Below, in pieces: positions 14,253 to 21,807 of a stretch of 21,807 nucleotides of DNA (within the stretch, counting starts at the first letter, position 1; the number at the start of each line of letters is the position of its first letter). The position numbers and the translations under genes are program-made. The stretch comes from JBFHFS01 sp041583495 (GTDB lineage: Bacteria > Bacteroidota > Bacteroidia > Bacteroidales > Marinilabiliaceae): the NCBI GenBank assembly GCA_041583495.1, contig JBFHFS010000073.1, positions 1 to 21,807 on the forward strand, given 5' to 3'. The notes below the pieces were generated by a model, which saw nothing but the letters and a program-made list of their open reading frames with translations, did no database searches and was not told where the DNA came from.

Positions 14253-16195
14253 ACCTCCTTAATGAAATTTGAATTCAGCACATCTCCATTTTCCTTGATA
14301 AGAGTAACAATATAATATCCCGGATCCAGTCCGGACACATCAATCTGGTTATCCAAAAGAGGTCCTGTAAGACATAAACGACCAATTGAATTAAGAACAG
14401 CAAAGGAAACAACCTCTAAGTCTGCGTTGTTAACATGCAGAATTTCACGAACAGGATTAGGAAAAACAGGGATCCCAGCCGGGAGAGCCTCAACATTAGA
14501 TGAGGCAGTTGTGCTGTGAGTGACCTCTATTACTGAAATAGAGTTGGCTTTGGTGGGGATAGTCAATTCATAAAAAGAAGAGTTTTCCCCTGGCGACACC
14601 GCTATTTCTTTATAGGATAAGGACTTTTCACAGAGGTCAACATATTTTTCCCGGTTCTGATAAATCACATTTTTAGCCAGATTAACATTCGTAACACTAT
14701 TCGTAACCAGCACATAATGAACCGGAAAATAGGGCGTCACGAAAGGCCGGCTGACATATTCGGCAGAAAGGCGCCCTGCTGCTTCAAGATCTTTTCGAAT
14801 AGCCAACAATGGGCAGTTATCACGATCGAGGGCGGCCCTCTTTACTCTATTTGAGCTAAGGGAAAGGTTTATTAAACTCTTGGGTATTTCAACTTTAATA
14901 TTTTGCGAATTTGCCTTAATGATATCCGAATTAAACGAGGATATAATCAAATAACTTTTGTCATTGTCGCAGTGAAAGGCTCCCAAAACCCTCGTTTCTG
15001 ACCCATAACCCGAATCTCCAACAATTGAATGATTCAACAAGAAAGAATCGCCTCCGGTTGTATGGTCAAGAACCTGAAACATCCAGCCCAGCCCATTAAG
15101 GACATAAGTTGCAGGGAAGTCAACAATTTTAACGTCAACTGGCCAGTGAAACGTAGCTGTAAATCCTCCTGCCTTAGAATCCATTAGCATGTTGAACAGT
15201 GCTGCAGCATTATCGGAAGAGGGACGCATATATTTATTACCATTTACCCCCAGGGAGCCAAATTCCTCATATCTTTTTGGAACGGTTTCCAGCGCAGGGT
15301 TTAACTCAACAGCCTCTTTCCAGTGGTCAATAAAGCCACCCGCGTCCATCCAGGGAATGCTGCCCTGAACATACCAACTGTAACCAATAAAGTCCAAAGG
15401 CAAATTATTAGCCATACAAAAAGTCACCAAATCGGGAAACTTGAGTATTTGAGTTTCGGGTTTCCACGGGGTATGGGTATTGTAGGGACCAAACTTAGCC
15501 TGAGGCAGAACTGACTTAACGGCTTCCGCGGTAATCTTATAAAAATTCAGCATTATCCCGGGATCAGAATAAAAATAGCGACTTCCGTTGTGCGCTTCTG
15601 TACCGAGCCTGAAACTTAATTTATTTGCTTTTTCCTCACCGAGCACCTCTTTTATCTCCTGACATAATTCAATAATAAAAGTTGTCCACTCATCCATATC
15701 CTCGGGAAGGGCGGTTTGCCCGTAGGTCTCAATTTTTATATTTTCTGGACGGGGAAAACAAAAAGGGATATTGTCTAACACAATGAGGTAATTTTTTATG
15801 GCACCTGAAGCCTCTGTCTTTTCAAACCGTTTGGCAACCTCTTCTTTCCTCAGGGTGACCTTTCCATCCACCCTCAGGGCCAGATCATAGTAATCGTTGT
15901 CACCCGCACTCAGGAATCGAACATAGGAGGCCACATCTGCATGAAGCACCATTTCGTCGGTAGCTGTTTGCCCGTATTTGGCGTAATTGTAGGGAAAATC
16001 GGTGTTATCCAGGTACGCAACAGGATTGGTGTATAGATGCCAGGGGGTTATTTGATCTTTTCCCCCGGTCATCATGCAGGTTCTCCAAAAGGCGGTCATT
16101 TTACCCAGTGACTGCTGGGCGCAGACCGGCACTGCCACAAGCATGAGAACCAATCCCATTAGTCCCATATATAAGTTTCTGTTTACCTTCTTCAT
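14249..16195 (-). CDS. GH39-like clan-A glycoside hydrolase with T9SS sorting domain
   Basis: The 648-residue protein has a signal peptide (residues 1-26, ending VCAQ), a TIM-barrel-like region (about 30-390) and a beta-rich region. A C-terminal type IX secretion sorting domain (about 575-648) follows, with FPNPVREILHV, the SGLDPGYYIVTL segment and the final NSNFIKEV. In the barrel, RLGTEAHNGSRYF (196-208) carries a candidate acid/base Glu200 after a strand, and YEEFGSLG (309-316) a candidate nucleophile Glu310 or Glu311; this order fits GH39-like clan-A retaining enzymes. Similarity is distant, so the family is tentative. It is the last gene of the sulfatase-rhamnosidase operon and is likely secreted or surface bound. 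The TAG stop lies exactly at the edge of the MITE-like element, which does not alter the protein. Confidence 0.7.
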   Translation of the reverse strand: MKKVNRNLYMGLMGLVLMLVAVPVCAQQSLGKMTAFWRTCMMTGGKDQITPWHLYTNPVAYLDNTDFPYNYAKYGQTATDEMVLHADVASYVRFLSAGDNDYYDLALRVDGKVTLRKEEVAKRFEKTEASGAIKNYLIVLDNIPFCFPRPENIKIETYGQTALPEDMDEWTTFIIELCQEIKEVLGEEKANKLSFRLGTEAHNGSRYFYSDPGIMLNFYKITAEAVKSVLPQAKFGPYNTHTPWKPETQILKFPDLVTFCMANNLPLDFIGYSWYVQGSIPWMDAGGFIDHWKEAVELNPALETVPKRYEEFGSLGVNGNKYMRPSSDNAAALFNMLMDSKAGGFTATFHWPVDVKIVDFPATYVLNGLGWMFQVLDHTTGGDSFLLNHSIVGDSGYGSETRVLGAFHCDNDKSYLIISSFNSDIIKANSQNIKVEIPKSLINLSLSSNRVKRAALDRDNCPLLAIRKDLEAAGRLSAEYVSRPFVTPYFPVHYVLVTNSVTNVNLAKNVIYQNREKYVDLCEKSLSYKEIAVSPGENSSFYELTIPTKANSISVIEVTHSTTASSNVEALPAGIPVFPNPVREILHVNNADLEVVSFAVLNSIGRLCLTGPLLDNQIDVSGLDPGYYIVTLIKENGDVLNSNFIKEV

Positions 16196-16314
16196 AAAAA
16201 TACTTTTTTCTTATCTATAACCTAAAGACGTTCGTCTATACCGCTCTTACAGCAACAAACCCTATCTTTTAATTCCTTTGCCAGAACCCCAAACAACCTT
16301 TTATAGCCTTGCCT

Positions 16315-17595
16315 TTATTCCTTATTTTTTAAGGGCCGGGCAATAACCATCTTAAGCTTCGAATCAGGGCTGACAATTTTACCAGCCAGTACATCCTCTT
16401 CGGTAAATCGGGCCATTGTTATTTCCCCGGGCCCCCGGTTGTGGTCGTATGAAATGTATATGGTTCCGTCAGATGACTGGCATCCATCCGGATAGGTGAC
16501 TCTCGTACGATCCTCGATCACGAGTCCACCTTTCCAGGTTTCACCATCATCTTCCGACAGCCAGGCACTGAAGTAGTTGCGCCCCGTGTGGGCATGAAGC
16601 TCCTTCCCGTTCTTAATGAGCAGGAGTCGCCCCGACGCCAGACGACGAAAGAAAAACCGTGAATTGGGGTGTTGAATATCTGCTGCCGTAACGGCAGGTT
16701 CAGACCACGTAACCCCCTGGTCGGAAGAATAACTCTCCATAATGCCCTTTGTTGTTCGCGCCATCATCCACAATTGCCCGTCTTTTTTCTCCACGATCAT
16801 CGGTTCATGCCAATCCGGGTTTGGGAATGACCTTATTCCCCGCAGCTGCCAGCTTTTTCCCTGATCTTTAGAAACAAGGATATTCACGCCACGATAGGGA
16901 TCAAGCTCAGGGAAAACACCCATAAAAGGCCCACGTACTTTGTGCTGAAGGAGGTACGATGGGAGCAGCCATTCACCTGAAGCAAGAACAGTAGGTTTGT
17001 TCAGCATCGACCCATGCCAGAGACGTTTGGGATCTGACCATTCGGGATTTTCAGAATCCGGATTTTCGCAAACGGTGGCCCAAAGACCGCTTCTACCATC
17101 GAACTGGTTCATCGCCTGGTCAAAAAACAACCAAAGTTTTCCCGATGGGTCACGCCAGAAATTGCCGATAAGCACACTTCTGTGCATTGGCAAGGCAGGC
17201 GAACGTCCATCAATGACCAAACAAGGGTCCGACCAGGTTTCCCCATTGTCATCGCTGATAGCAGCCATCAGAAACGCTTCCGGACCATCTGCCCCCCCTA
17301 TCCAGGCCGCCCATAGGCGTCCTTTAGCCGTTCGTTCAATAGAAAGAGTCATTACGTAATCCTGGGTATCGTATCCGTACTCAGGAAGCGGAGAGGTATT
17401 TATTTCCGGAGGGATAAGAGCTAAATCGGCAATCTGTCGCATAACACTCGCCTGGTAACGCTTTACCTCTTCCGGACTTAAATTCTGAAACTTAGCATCA
17501 TGTTTACTATTCGGACGCCGCTTAAGATTTTGGTTGGTCTGAGCCACACCGGACATGGTAACAAGAAGAAAAAATATACCTATTAATTGTTTCAT
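16315..17595 (-). CDS. Sialidase-like Asp-box beta-propeller protein (paralogue 1)
   Basis: This 426-residue exported protein has a signal peptide (1-19, ending GVAQ) and four Asp-boxes (S-x-D-x-G-x-T/S-W) at 114-121, 242-249, 290-297 and 347-354, the hallmark of the BNR/sialidase six-bladed propeller. Residues in sialidase-like order are Glu264 (DWHEP), Arg280 (MMARTTKG), Arg339 (GRNYFSAW) and Tyr368 (TYPDG). The N-terminal FRIP-type motif of true sialidases is not obvious, and the genomic setting is rhamnose rather than sialic acid. An uncharacterised exo-acting glycosidase or lyase for another acidic or rhamnose-containing glycan is therefore more likely (inference). It is closely similar along its length to the gene just upstream and arose by duplication. 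Confidence 0.8.
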   Translation of the reverse strand: MKQLIGIFFLLVTMSGVAQTNQNLKRRPNSKHDAKFQNLSPEEVKRYQASVMRQIADLALIPPEINTSPLPEYGYDTQDYVMTLSIERTAKGRLWAAWIGGADGPEAFLMAAISDDNGETWSDPCLVIDGRSPALPMHRSVLIGNFWRDPSGKLWLFFDQAMNQFDGRSGLWATVCENPDSENPEWSDPKRLWHGSMLNKPTVLASGEWLLPSYLLQHKVRGPFMGVFPELDPYRGVNILVSKDQGKSWQLRGIRSFPNPDWHEPMIVEKKDGQLWMMARTTKGIMESYSSDQGVTWSEPAVTAADIQHPNSRFFFRRLASGRLLLIKNGKELHAHTGRNYFSAWLSEDDGETWKGGLVIEDRTRVTYPDGCQSSDGTIYISYDHNRGPGEITMARFTEEDVLAGKIVSPDSKLKMVIARPLKNKE

Positions 17596-17724
17596 TCTTT
17601 ATTTATCGTTAGTAATTTATCAATTCACCTACAGAGTAGCCATCCGCCAAATTCGTCAATGTTTACAGGCCTCTCCTCCATTCCGAATAACCCGACATCG
17701 GTTAAAACCTCAATCTTTTTTTAG

Positions 17725-19038
17725 TTAGAGTCCCCCATTTTTCAACTTGTTCTTAAGGGGCTTACTAATAATCATTTTTAGCTTGGAGTTCTGACTGACC
17801 AGTTGGCCTGCAAGAATATCTTCTTCTGTTATTTGGCACATAAGAATTTCACCTATTTGGGCCCGTTCACGATCGTATGAGATATAAACCTTGCCTCCAG
17901 GGGCCTGAAACCCATCGGGGTAGGACACCCCATTGCGCTCATCGATCACCAGACCTCCTTTCCATGTTTGGCCTTCGTCTTCTGACAGCCATGCCGATAA
18001 CATATTTCGACCCTTATTAGAATCAATTTTATCTCCATGTTTGACAAGAAGGATCCGGCCCGATTGGAGCCTCCGGATAAAAAAGCGAGCTTCCGGATGG
18101 CTAAAGGTTGGAACAGAGGGCGGGGTCCACGTCCTGCCGGCATCTGATGAAAAAGACTGCATCACCCCATTGGTGGTTCTGGCCAACATCCATATTCGAC
18201 CGTCTTTCAGCTCCACGAACATATGTTCATCCCAGGATGGGTTGGGGAAACGAATCATTCCCCGGCGGGTCCACGAATGTCCCTGGTCGGCAGAGACAAA
18301 TACATTGGCCCCACGTAAGGGCTCCAGATCCCGATTAGCCCTTCCCAAATTTACATTGGTGGTGGCCATTCTCGCAAACGCCACCGGTAACAGCCACTCT
18401 CCAGAGGAAAGAACCGTAGGTTTATTTAATACTGCACCATGCCAAAGACGATAAGGCTCCGACCAAATGGGTTGCTCCGCATCCGGGTTTTCACACATTG
18501 AAATCCATACCCCCCGGCGACCATCGCTATGATTCATGGATTGGTCGAAGAAGAGCCAGAGACGCCCCAGGGGGTCTGTCCAAAAGTTGCCGGTAATAAC
18601 GGTACGCGGCAGCGGCAATCGGGGTGATTGACTGTCCACCACGAATCGGGGCTTTGACCAGTTTGCTCCGTCGTCATCACTTGTGGCGGCCAGCATAAAG
18701 GCCTTTGGACCATCTTCACCTGCCACCCATAAGGCCCAAAGCCGGCCCGCCGGGGTGCGCTCAATGCCACTCGTCATCCCATAATCCAGTTGATCGTAAT
18801 CATAGGAGGCAGGGGGATGGGAATTAATTTTAGGAGGAATGAGTGATAGATCGGCAATCCTTCTCCAGATATCCAGCTCATAGGACTCCACCTCCGCCGG
18901 GGTCATGGCAGCAAAGGGTGGGGCCGGATTCTTTCTTTTAGATTGTCCAAAACCAGGATTATCAACCACACTTAAACCCAACAACAGGACAATTGAAACA
19001 ATCCGACAGATGCACAGTAGGCCATTGTTCTTGTTCAT
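17725..19038 (-). CDS. Sialidase-like Asp-box beta-propeller protein (paralogue 2)
   Basis: The 437-residue product has an N-terminal export signal (about 1-32, GFGQS) and Asp-boxes at 120-127, 249-256, 297-304 and 352-359. It aligns with the downstream gene throughout: NFW-D-G-LWLFFDQ-MN, CENPD, RLWHG-LNKPTVL-SGEWLLP and KGGLVI-YPDG segments are shared. Main differences are DWHEPM versus SWDEHM around the conserved Glu, and the loop after GEWLLP (QHKVRGPFMG versus ATTNVNLGRA), which would be near the mouth of a propeller. The two may therefore act on different linkages. It starts 40 bp after the GH78 stop, in the same operon. Confidence 0.8.
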   Translation of the reverse strand: MNKNNGLLCICRIVSIVLLLGLSVVDNPGFGQSKRKNPAPPFAAMTPAEVESYELDIWRRIADLSLIPPKINSHPPASYDYDQLDYGMTSGIERTPAGRLWALWVAGEDGPKAFMLAATSDDDGANWSKPRFVVDSQSPRLPLPRTVITGNFWTDPLGRLWLFFDQSMNHSDGRRGVWISMCENPDAEQPIWSEPYRLWHGAVLNKPTVLSSGEWLLPVAFARMATTNVNLGRANRDLEPLRGANVFVSADQGHSWTRRGMIRFPNPSWDEHMFVELKDGRIWMLARTTNGVMQSFSSDAGRTWTPPSVPTFSHPEARFFIRRLQSGRILLVKHGDKIDSNKGRNMLSAWLSEDEGQTWKGGLVIDERNGVSYPDGFQAPGGKVYISYDRERAQIGEILMCQITEEDILAGQLVSQNSKLKMIISKPLKNKLKNGGL

Positions 19039-19078
19039 ATTTATACAATTACACTATTGTTGGGGAAAAGAAGATTTA

Positions 19079-21388
19079 TTATGGAATAGCGATAAACTGA
19101 TGGTTTCCTGCCCCTACCTTAAATTTGATGTGCTTTGGGTCACTCTCAAAGGGCTCTGCCAGCTTATGGGAAAGATATTTCCCATTCTTCCATACTACCT
19201 TTCCATTGAAATCCACCGAACCAACATCTTTTCGAGGGACGCCTACAACTGCCGAGGTGCCGGTTGGGACCGTCAGGTTCAGTTCGAACTTTTCGGCCTG
19301 ATTATTAAAGGAGACTTTTATTTCTCCTCCCACACTGGGAACTACCGCCTTGGCAAAGGCCAACCCGGCCGGCTGAGGTAAGACATGAAACACCTTATAA
19401 CCCGGCTGAACGGGCGCTACACCACAGATATATTGCGACATGATGGTTAGACCTCCTCCACTCCAGGCATGGTTGATGGTTCCTCCACCATAACCATTGG
19501 ATCCGATCCCCCAGCCTTCGTAAAGCGTGGAGTGTTGGGCATCGTTCACCATATCGGAGAAACGACGCTTCATACGCTGAAGACCATATTCCTCCTGCCC
19601 CATGAGAAACAGGGCCTCGGTAACATACTTTTCCATATACGGACTGGCATATTCCTTATTTTTAAGCACTTCCAGGATGGCAGGATATTGTTCAGTATCC
19701 GCCAACCCGGCCACCACTGCCAAAGCCTGAGCACGGTCATCGGTATCGTCGTGATAATTGTTAGACCTATAAGCTTCTCCATTCCAAAAACTTTTCTGGA
19801 AGGCTTCTTTAAAGGATACCATCTTTCGCTCATATTCAGAGACATCCGACCGAAGGTCTAGTGCGTCTGCCATATTTTTGGCTCCTTTTAAAGCCAGGTA
19901 GTACCATTCGTTAAACAGCAGAGGTTTGTCCACATTGGTTCCCCAATCCCCCCATAGCCAACCGCCTTTTCGGATCTTCAGAGTCCCATCCTCCTTGATT
20001 TCCCAAACATCCAGGTACCGCTTAACACCCTTGTATAAATCGGCAATTGGCTGTTTATCTCCCGTATTTAGGTAATAATTCCAAAAACCATATTGGCCCA
20101 CGGCCGCTAACATTTGGCCGGGAAGTTCACTGTGAAAGTTTGAGGAGGGAATCGGTGAATAGATGGTTCCATCTTCCCTTTGCCAGCCAATCAGTTCATA
20201 CATTCCCTTTTTCATCAACAGGTGACTTTGGCTGGACAATGCATAAAAAGCCTCACCCGATTCATTAACCTCATCACCCCACCACTGGGCCCTTTCACGA
20301 TCGGGACAATCCATATAGGTATCCCGCATGGTCACCATTAAGGTGCGACTCGACTTTTTCCATAACTCATTCAAAAACGGGTCGTTGCATTCAAACGATC
20401 CGGCAAAATCGGCATCATAGGAGGTTTCCCTGTATTTAACTTCCAGTACTTTAACCCCTCTGGGAATACAATACATGACCTGATGCCCGTTCATCCATCC
20501 CAGGCTTTCGTATTCCTGAATGCCTTCACGCGTAATGTATTCGCCCCTGACATTAAAGGGACCTCCCCCGGTATAATGATCGGTAAGGATCACTATTTTT
20601 TTTCCTTCAGGGGCCTCCACTTTAAGAAAAGGAGTGATTTGAGCATTGTATGGCAACCTGCAAATCAGGGTATCCACCTCCTCCCCTTCCACAAGAGTCG
20701 TTTTCTGAAAATCCACCAGCCCATAGTTTTTCCATTGGGGAATCATGCGAGGATGCAGCTTATTCCAGGGAGCCGCCCCTTCTTCCCCCATATTTTTGGA
20801 TTTTTTCCACCCTTCAGGCTGAAAAGAGGGCTCTTGCCACCCCTCGATTTCATACCGTGCATCATAGAGAATGCTGGATTCGGGTAAACGGTAATTGGGC
20901 ATTGGATAACCGGCGGTATGGTAGGCCGGATGAATTATTGAGAGCCATTGATTATTACTGACCAGGTTAAATCCCTTCCCGGCATGACATTCCACAAACA
21001 GCCCGGCCTTGCCACTGGGGTTATGCGAAAACCCCTCTTTCCCAAAGTGCCATACCAGGACGGCAACACTATTTTGCCCCCGCTTTAAAAAGGGGGCCAG
21101 GTCAATTTCATCGTAGTAGGTATCTGTTGGGTTCGGTCCGCGCTTTACGCCCCCCTCAAAAACAACCAATTCTCCATTTATCCACAACCAATACTTCGAG
21201 TCAACAGCGATTCTGGTGTTGGCCACCGAGGGCAATTCCGCTATCGAAAAATTATGTCGAAAACAGAGCCAGAGATTGGTACTATTCTGACATTCGGCTG
21301 CAGTTATCCACTGAGCCTTATCTTCTTCTGCCTTAAGGTGACACCAACTGAAAATCAGCAACAGGCCAAAAACAAATATTTTTTTCAT
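19079..21388 (-). CDS. GH78 alpha-L-rhamnosidase
   Basis: The 769-residue exported enzyme should release terminal alpha-L-rhamnose from glycans. After a signal peptide (1-20) come beta-sandwich domains (about 25-325, with YWLWINGELV and DLAPFLKRGQNSV). An (alpha/alpha)6 catalytic barrel (about 335-660) and a C-terminal beta domain (about 660-769) follow. Catalytic-region motifs are MDCPDRERAQWWGDE (359-373), GGWLWGDWG (475-483), TLYEGW (621-626) with Glu624, and NHAWSGGG (639-646). The usual GH78 acid segment is DCPxRDER; here it reads DCPDRER, one residue shorter, a variant I have to treat as a subfamily trait. It follows the sulfatase by 30 bp. The released rhamnose would feed the adjacent rhaT-rhaA-aldolase-kinase operon. 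Confidence 0.9.
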   Translation of the reverse strand: MKKIFVFGLLLIFSWCHLKAEEDKAQWITAAECQNSTNLWLCFRHNFSIAELPSVANTRIAVDSKYWLWINGELVVFEGGVKRGPNPTDTYYDEIDLAPFLKRGQNSVAVLVWHFGKEGFSHNPSGKAGLFVECHAGKGFNLVSNNQWLSIIHPAYHTAGYPMPNYRLPESSILYDARYEIEGWQEPSFQPEGWKKSKNMGEEGAAPWNKLHPRMIPQWKNYGLVDFQKTTLVEGEEVDTLICRLPYNAQITPFLKVEAPEGKKIVILTDHYTGGGPFNVRGEYITREGIQEYESLGWMNGHQVMYCIPRGVKVLEVKYRETSYDADFAGSFECNDPFLNELWKKSSRTLMVTMRDTYMDCPDRERAQWWGDEVNESGEAFYALSSQSHLLMKKGMYELIGWQREDGTIYSPIPSSNFHSELPGQMLAAVGQYGFWNYYLNTGDKQPIADLYKGVKRYLDVWEIKEDGTLKIRKGGWLWGDWGTNVDKPLLFNEWYYLALKGAKNMADALDLRSDVSEYERKMVSFKEAFQKSFWNGEAYRSNNYHDDTDDRAQALAVVAGLADTEQYPAILEVLKNKEYASPYMEKYVTEALFLMGQEEYGLQRMKRRFSDMVNDAQHSTLYEGWGIGSNGYGGGTINHAWSGGGLTIMSQYICGVAPVQPGYKVFHVLPQPAGLAFAKAVVPSVGGEIKVSFNNQAEKFELNLTVPTGTSAVVGVPRKDVGSVDFNGKVVWKNGKYLSHKLAEPFESDPKHIKFKVGAGNHQFIAIP

Positions 21389-21418
21389 ATTTTTTGTCTT
21401 CCAGATTTTTTTTTTGAA

Positions 21419-21807
21419 CTATTTTCTTTGAACATAAACATAATAAGCCCCTGCAATGGCTTCACCGTTTGAATCTTCGAACCAGGTATGAAGCGCAATC
21501 TTTCCGCAATCTAGATTTGCAGTAAAGACAACCCTTTTATCCTTCTCATTCACAGCACTTCGTTTGCGCACATCCGCGTCATCCCCACTGATAAAAATTT
21601 TGGCAGCCGCTATATCAAGTGCTTCCTCTCCAACGCCCCCTTTATTCAGCGGGATATCATATTCTTCCGGCCACCGGCGAAGCTGAAATTCATAAGTCCC
21701 TTTTTCAGCAACCTCCAGCAACCAGTAACTATTTTTCCGGACTCCCTTTTGAACCTGTATCTGCTGATCCACAAAAACATCCAGCCAATCACATGAAGAG
21801 AGCAACA
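21419..21807 (-). CDS. Arylsulfatase-type S1 sulfatase, C-terminal 129 residues only
   Basis: The reading frame is open to the window edge, so the start and active site lie outside. The visible part resembles the C-terminal domain of arylsulfatase A-like S1 sulfatases: CDW near the edge, then NSYWLLEVAEKGTYEFQLRR and WPEEYDIPL, then AAAKIFISGDDADVRKRSAV, and ending AGAYYVYVQRK. In such enzymes the pattern GxWxxEVxxxGxYxFxLRRWPxE is common. It is upstream of and only 30 bp from the GH78 gene, so both belong to one operon and the sulfatase may remove a sulfate that blocks the rhamnosidase (inference). A TTG at 21805 is not the true start. Confidence 0.75.
   Translation of the reverse strand, partial: LLSSCDWLDVFVDQQIQVQKGVRKNSYWLLEVAEKGTYEFQLRRWPEEYDIPLNKGGVGEEALDIAAAKIFISGDDADVRKRSAVNEKDKRVVFTANLDCGKIALHTWFEDSNGEAIAGAYYVYVQRK

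Noticed and set aside
16315..19038. Calling the Asp-box proteins sialidases with a gene symbol
   Set aside because: Asp-boxes show the fold but not the substrate, the typical N-terminal FRIP motif is not clear, and no sialic acid genes are nearby.

Overview
The window looks like a chromosomal segment of a polysaccharide-degrading member of Bacteroidota. The evidence is sequence-internal: three promoters fit the Bacteroidota -33/-7 pattern (TTG, about 20 bp, TAnnTTTG); one secreted hydrolase ends in a type IX secretion (T9SS) sorting domain; exported sulfatases and glycosidases cluster together; and an IS21-type element is present. No SusC/SusD pair, tRNA, rRNA or CRISPR array is visible.

Left edge (1-1346): the tail of an IS21-family element (last codons of istB and a repeat-rich terminus ending near 138) interrupts a secreted FAD-dependent oxidoreductase, which is left as a 3'-truncated pseudogene. 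After about 530 bp of empty DNA comes a solitary Asp/Glu racemase-family gene (1880-2581). Next is a tightly coupled two-gene unit: a SatD-family protein with an apparent cyclase-like N-terminal half and a C-terminal helix-turn-helix, and a DUF3307 polytopic membrane protein (ATGA overlap). Its promoter is embedded in an exact 14-bp-period array of six alternating half-sites (three 28-bp tandem repeats). I regard this as the most interesting regulatory structure in the window.

Middle (4337-8494): a lipoprotein S1 sulfatase with an intrinsic terminator; an AT-rich, probably acquired gene with a CxxC zinc-knuckle pattern and a DUF559/Vsr-like nuclease domain; an FKBP-type peptidyl-prolyl isomerase lipoprotein; and, convergent to it, an RluA-family pseudouridine synthase with its own promoter.

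Rhamnose operon (13808 down to 8582, minus strand): promoter, L-rhamnose/H+ symporter, L-rhamnose isomerase, a hairpin, class II rhamnulose-1-phosphate aldolase, FGGY rhamnulokinase, intrinsic terminator. It takes L-rhamnose to dihydroxyacetone phosphate and L-lactaldehyde. No lactaldehyde-processing enzyme and no regulator are in the window.

Glycan-degradation operon (21807 down to 14249, minus strand, entering from outside): C-terminus of an arylsulfatase, GH78 alpha-L-rhamnosidase, two tandem paralogous Asp-box (sialidase-like propeller) proteins, and a GH39-like clan-A glycosidase with a T9SS tail. A 160-bp palindromic MITE-like element sits exactly at the last gene's stop codon, between this operon and the rhamnose promoter. 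Together the two operons suggest desulfation and depolymerisation of a sulfated, rhamnose-containing glycan outside the cell or in the periplasm, followed by import and catabolism of the released L-rhamnose. The exact glycan (for example ulvan-like) is inference.
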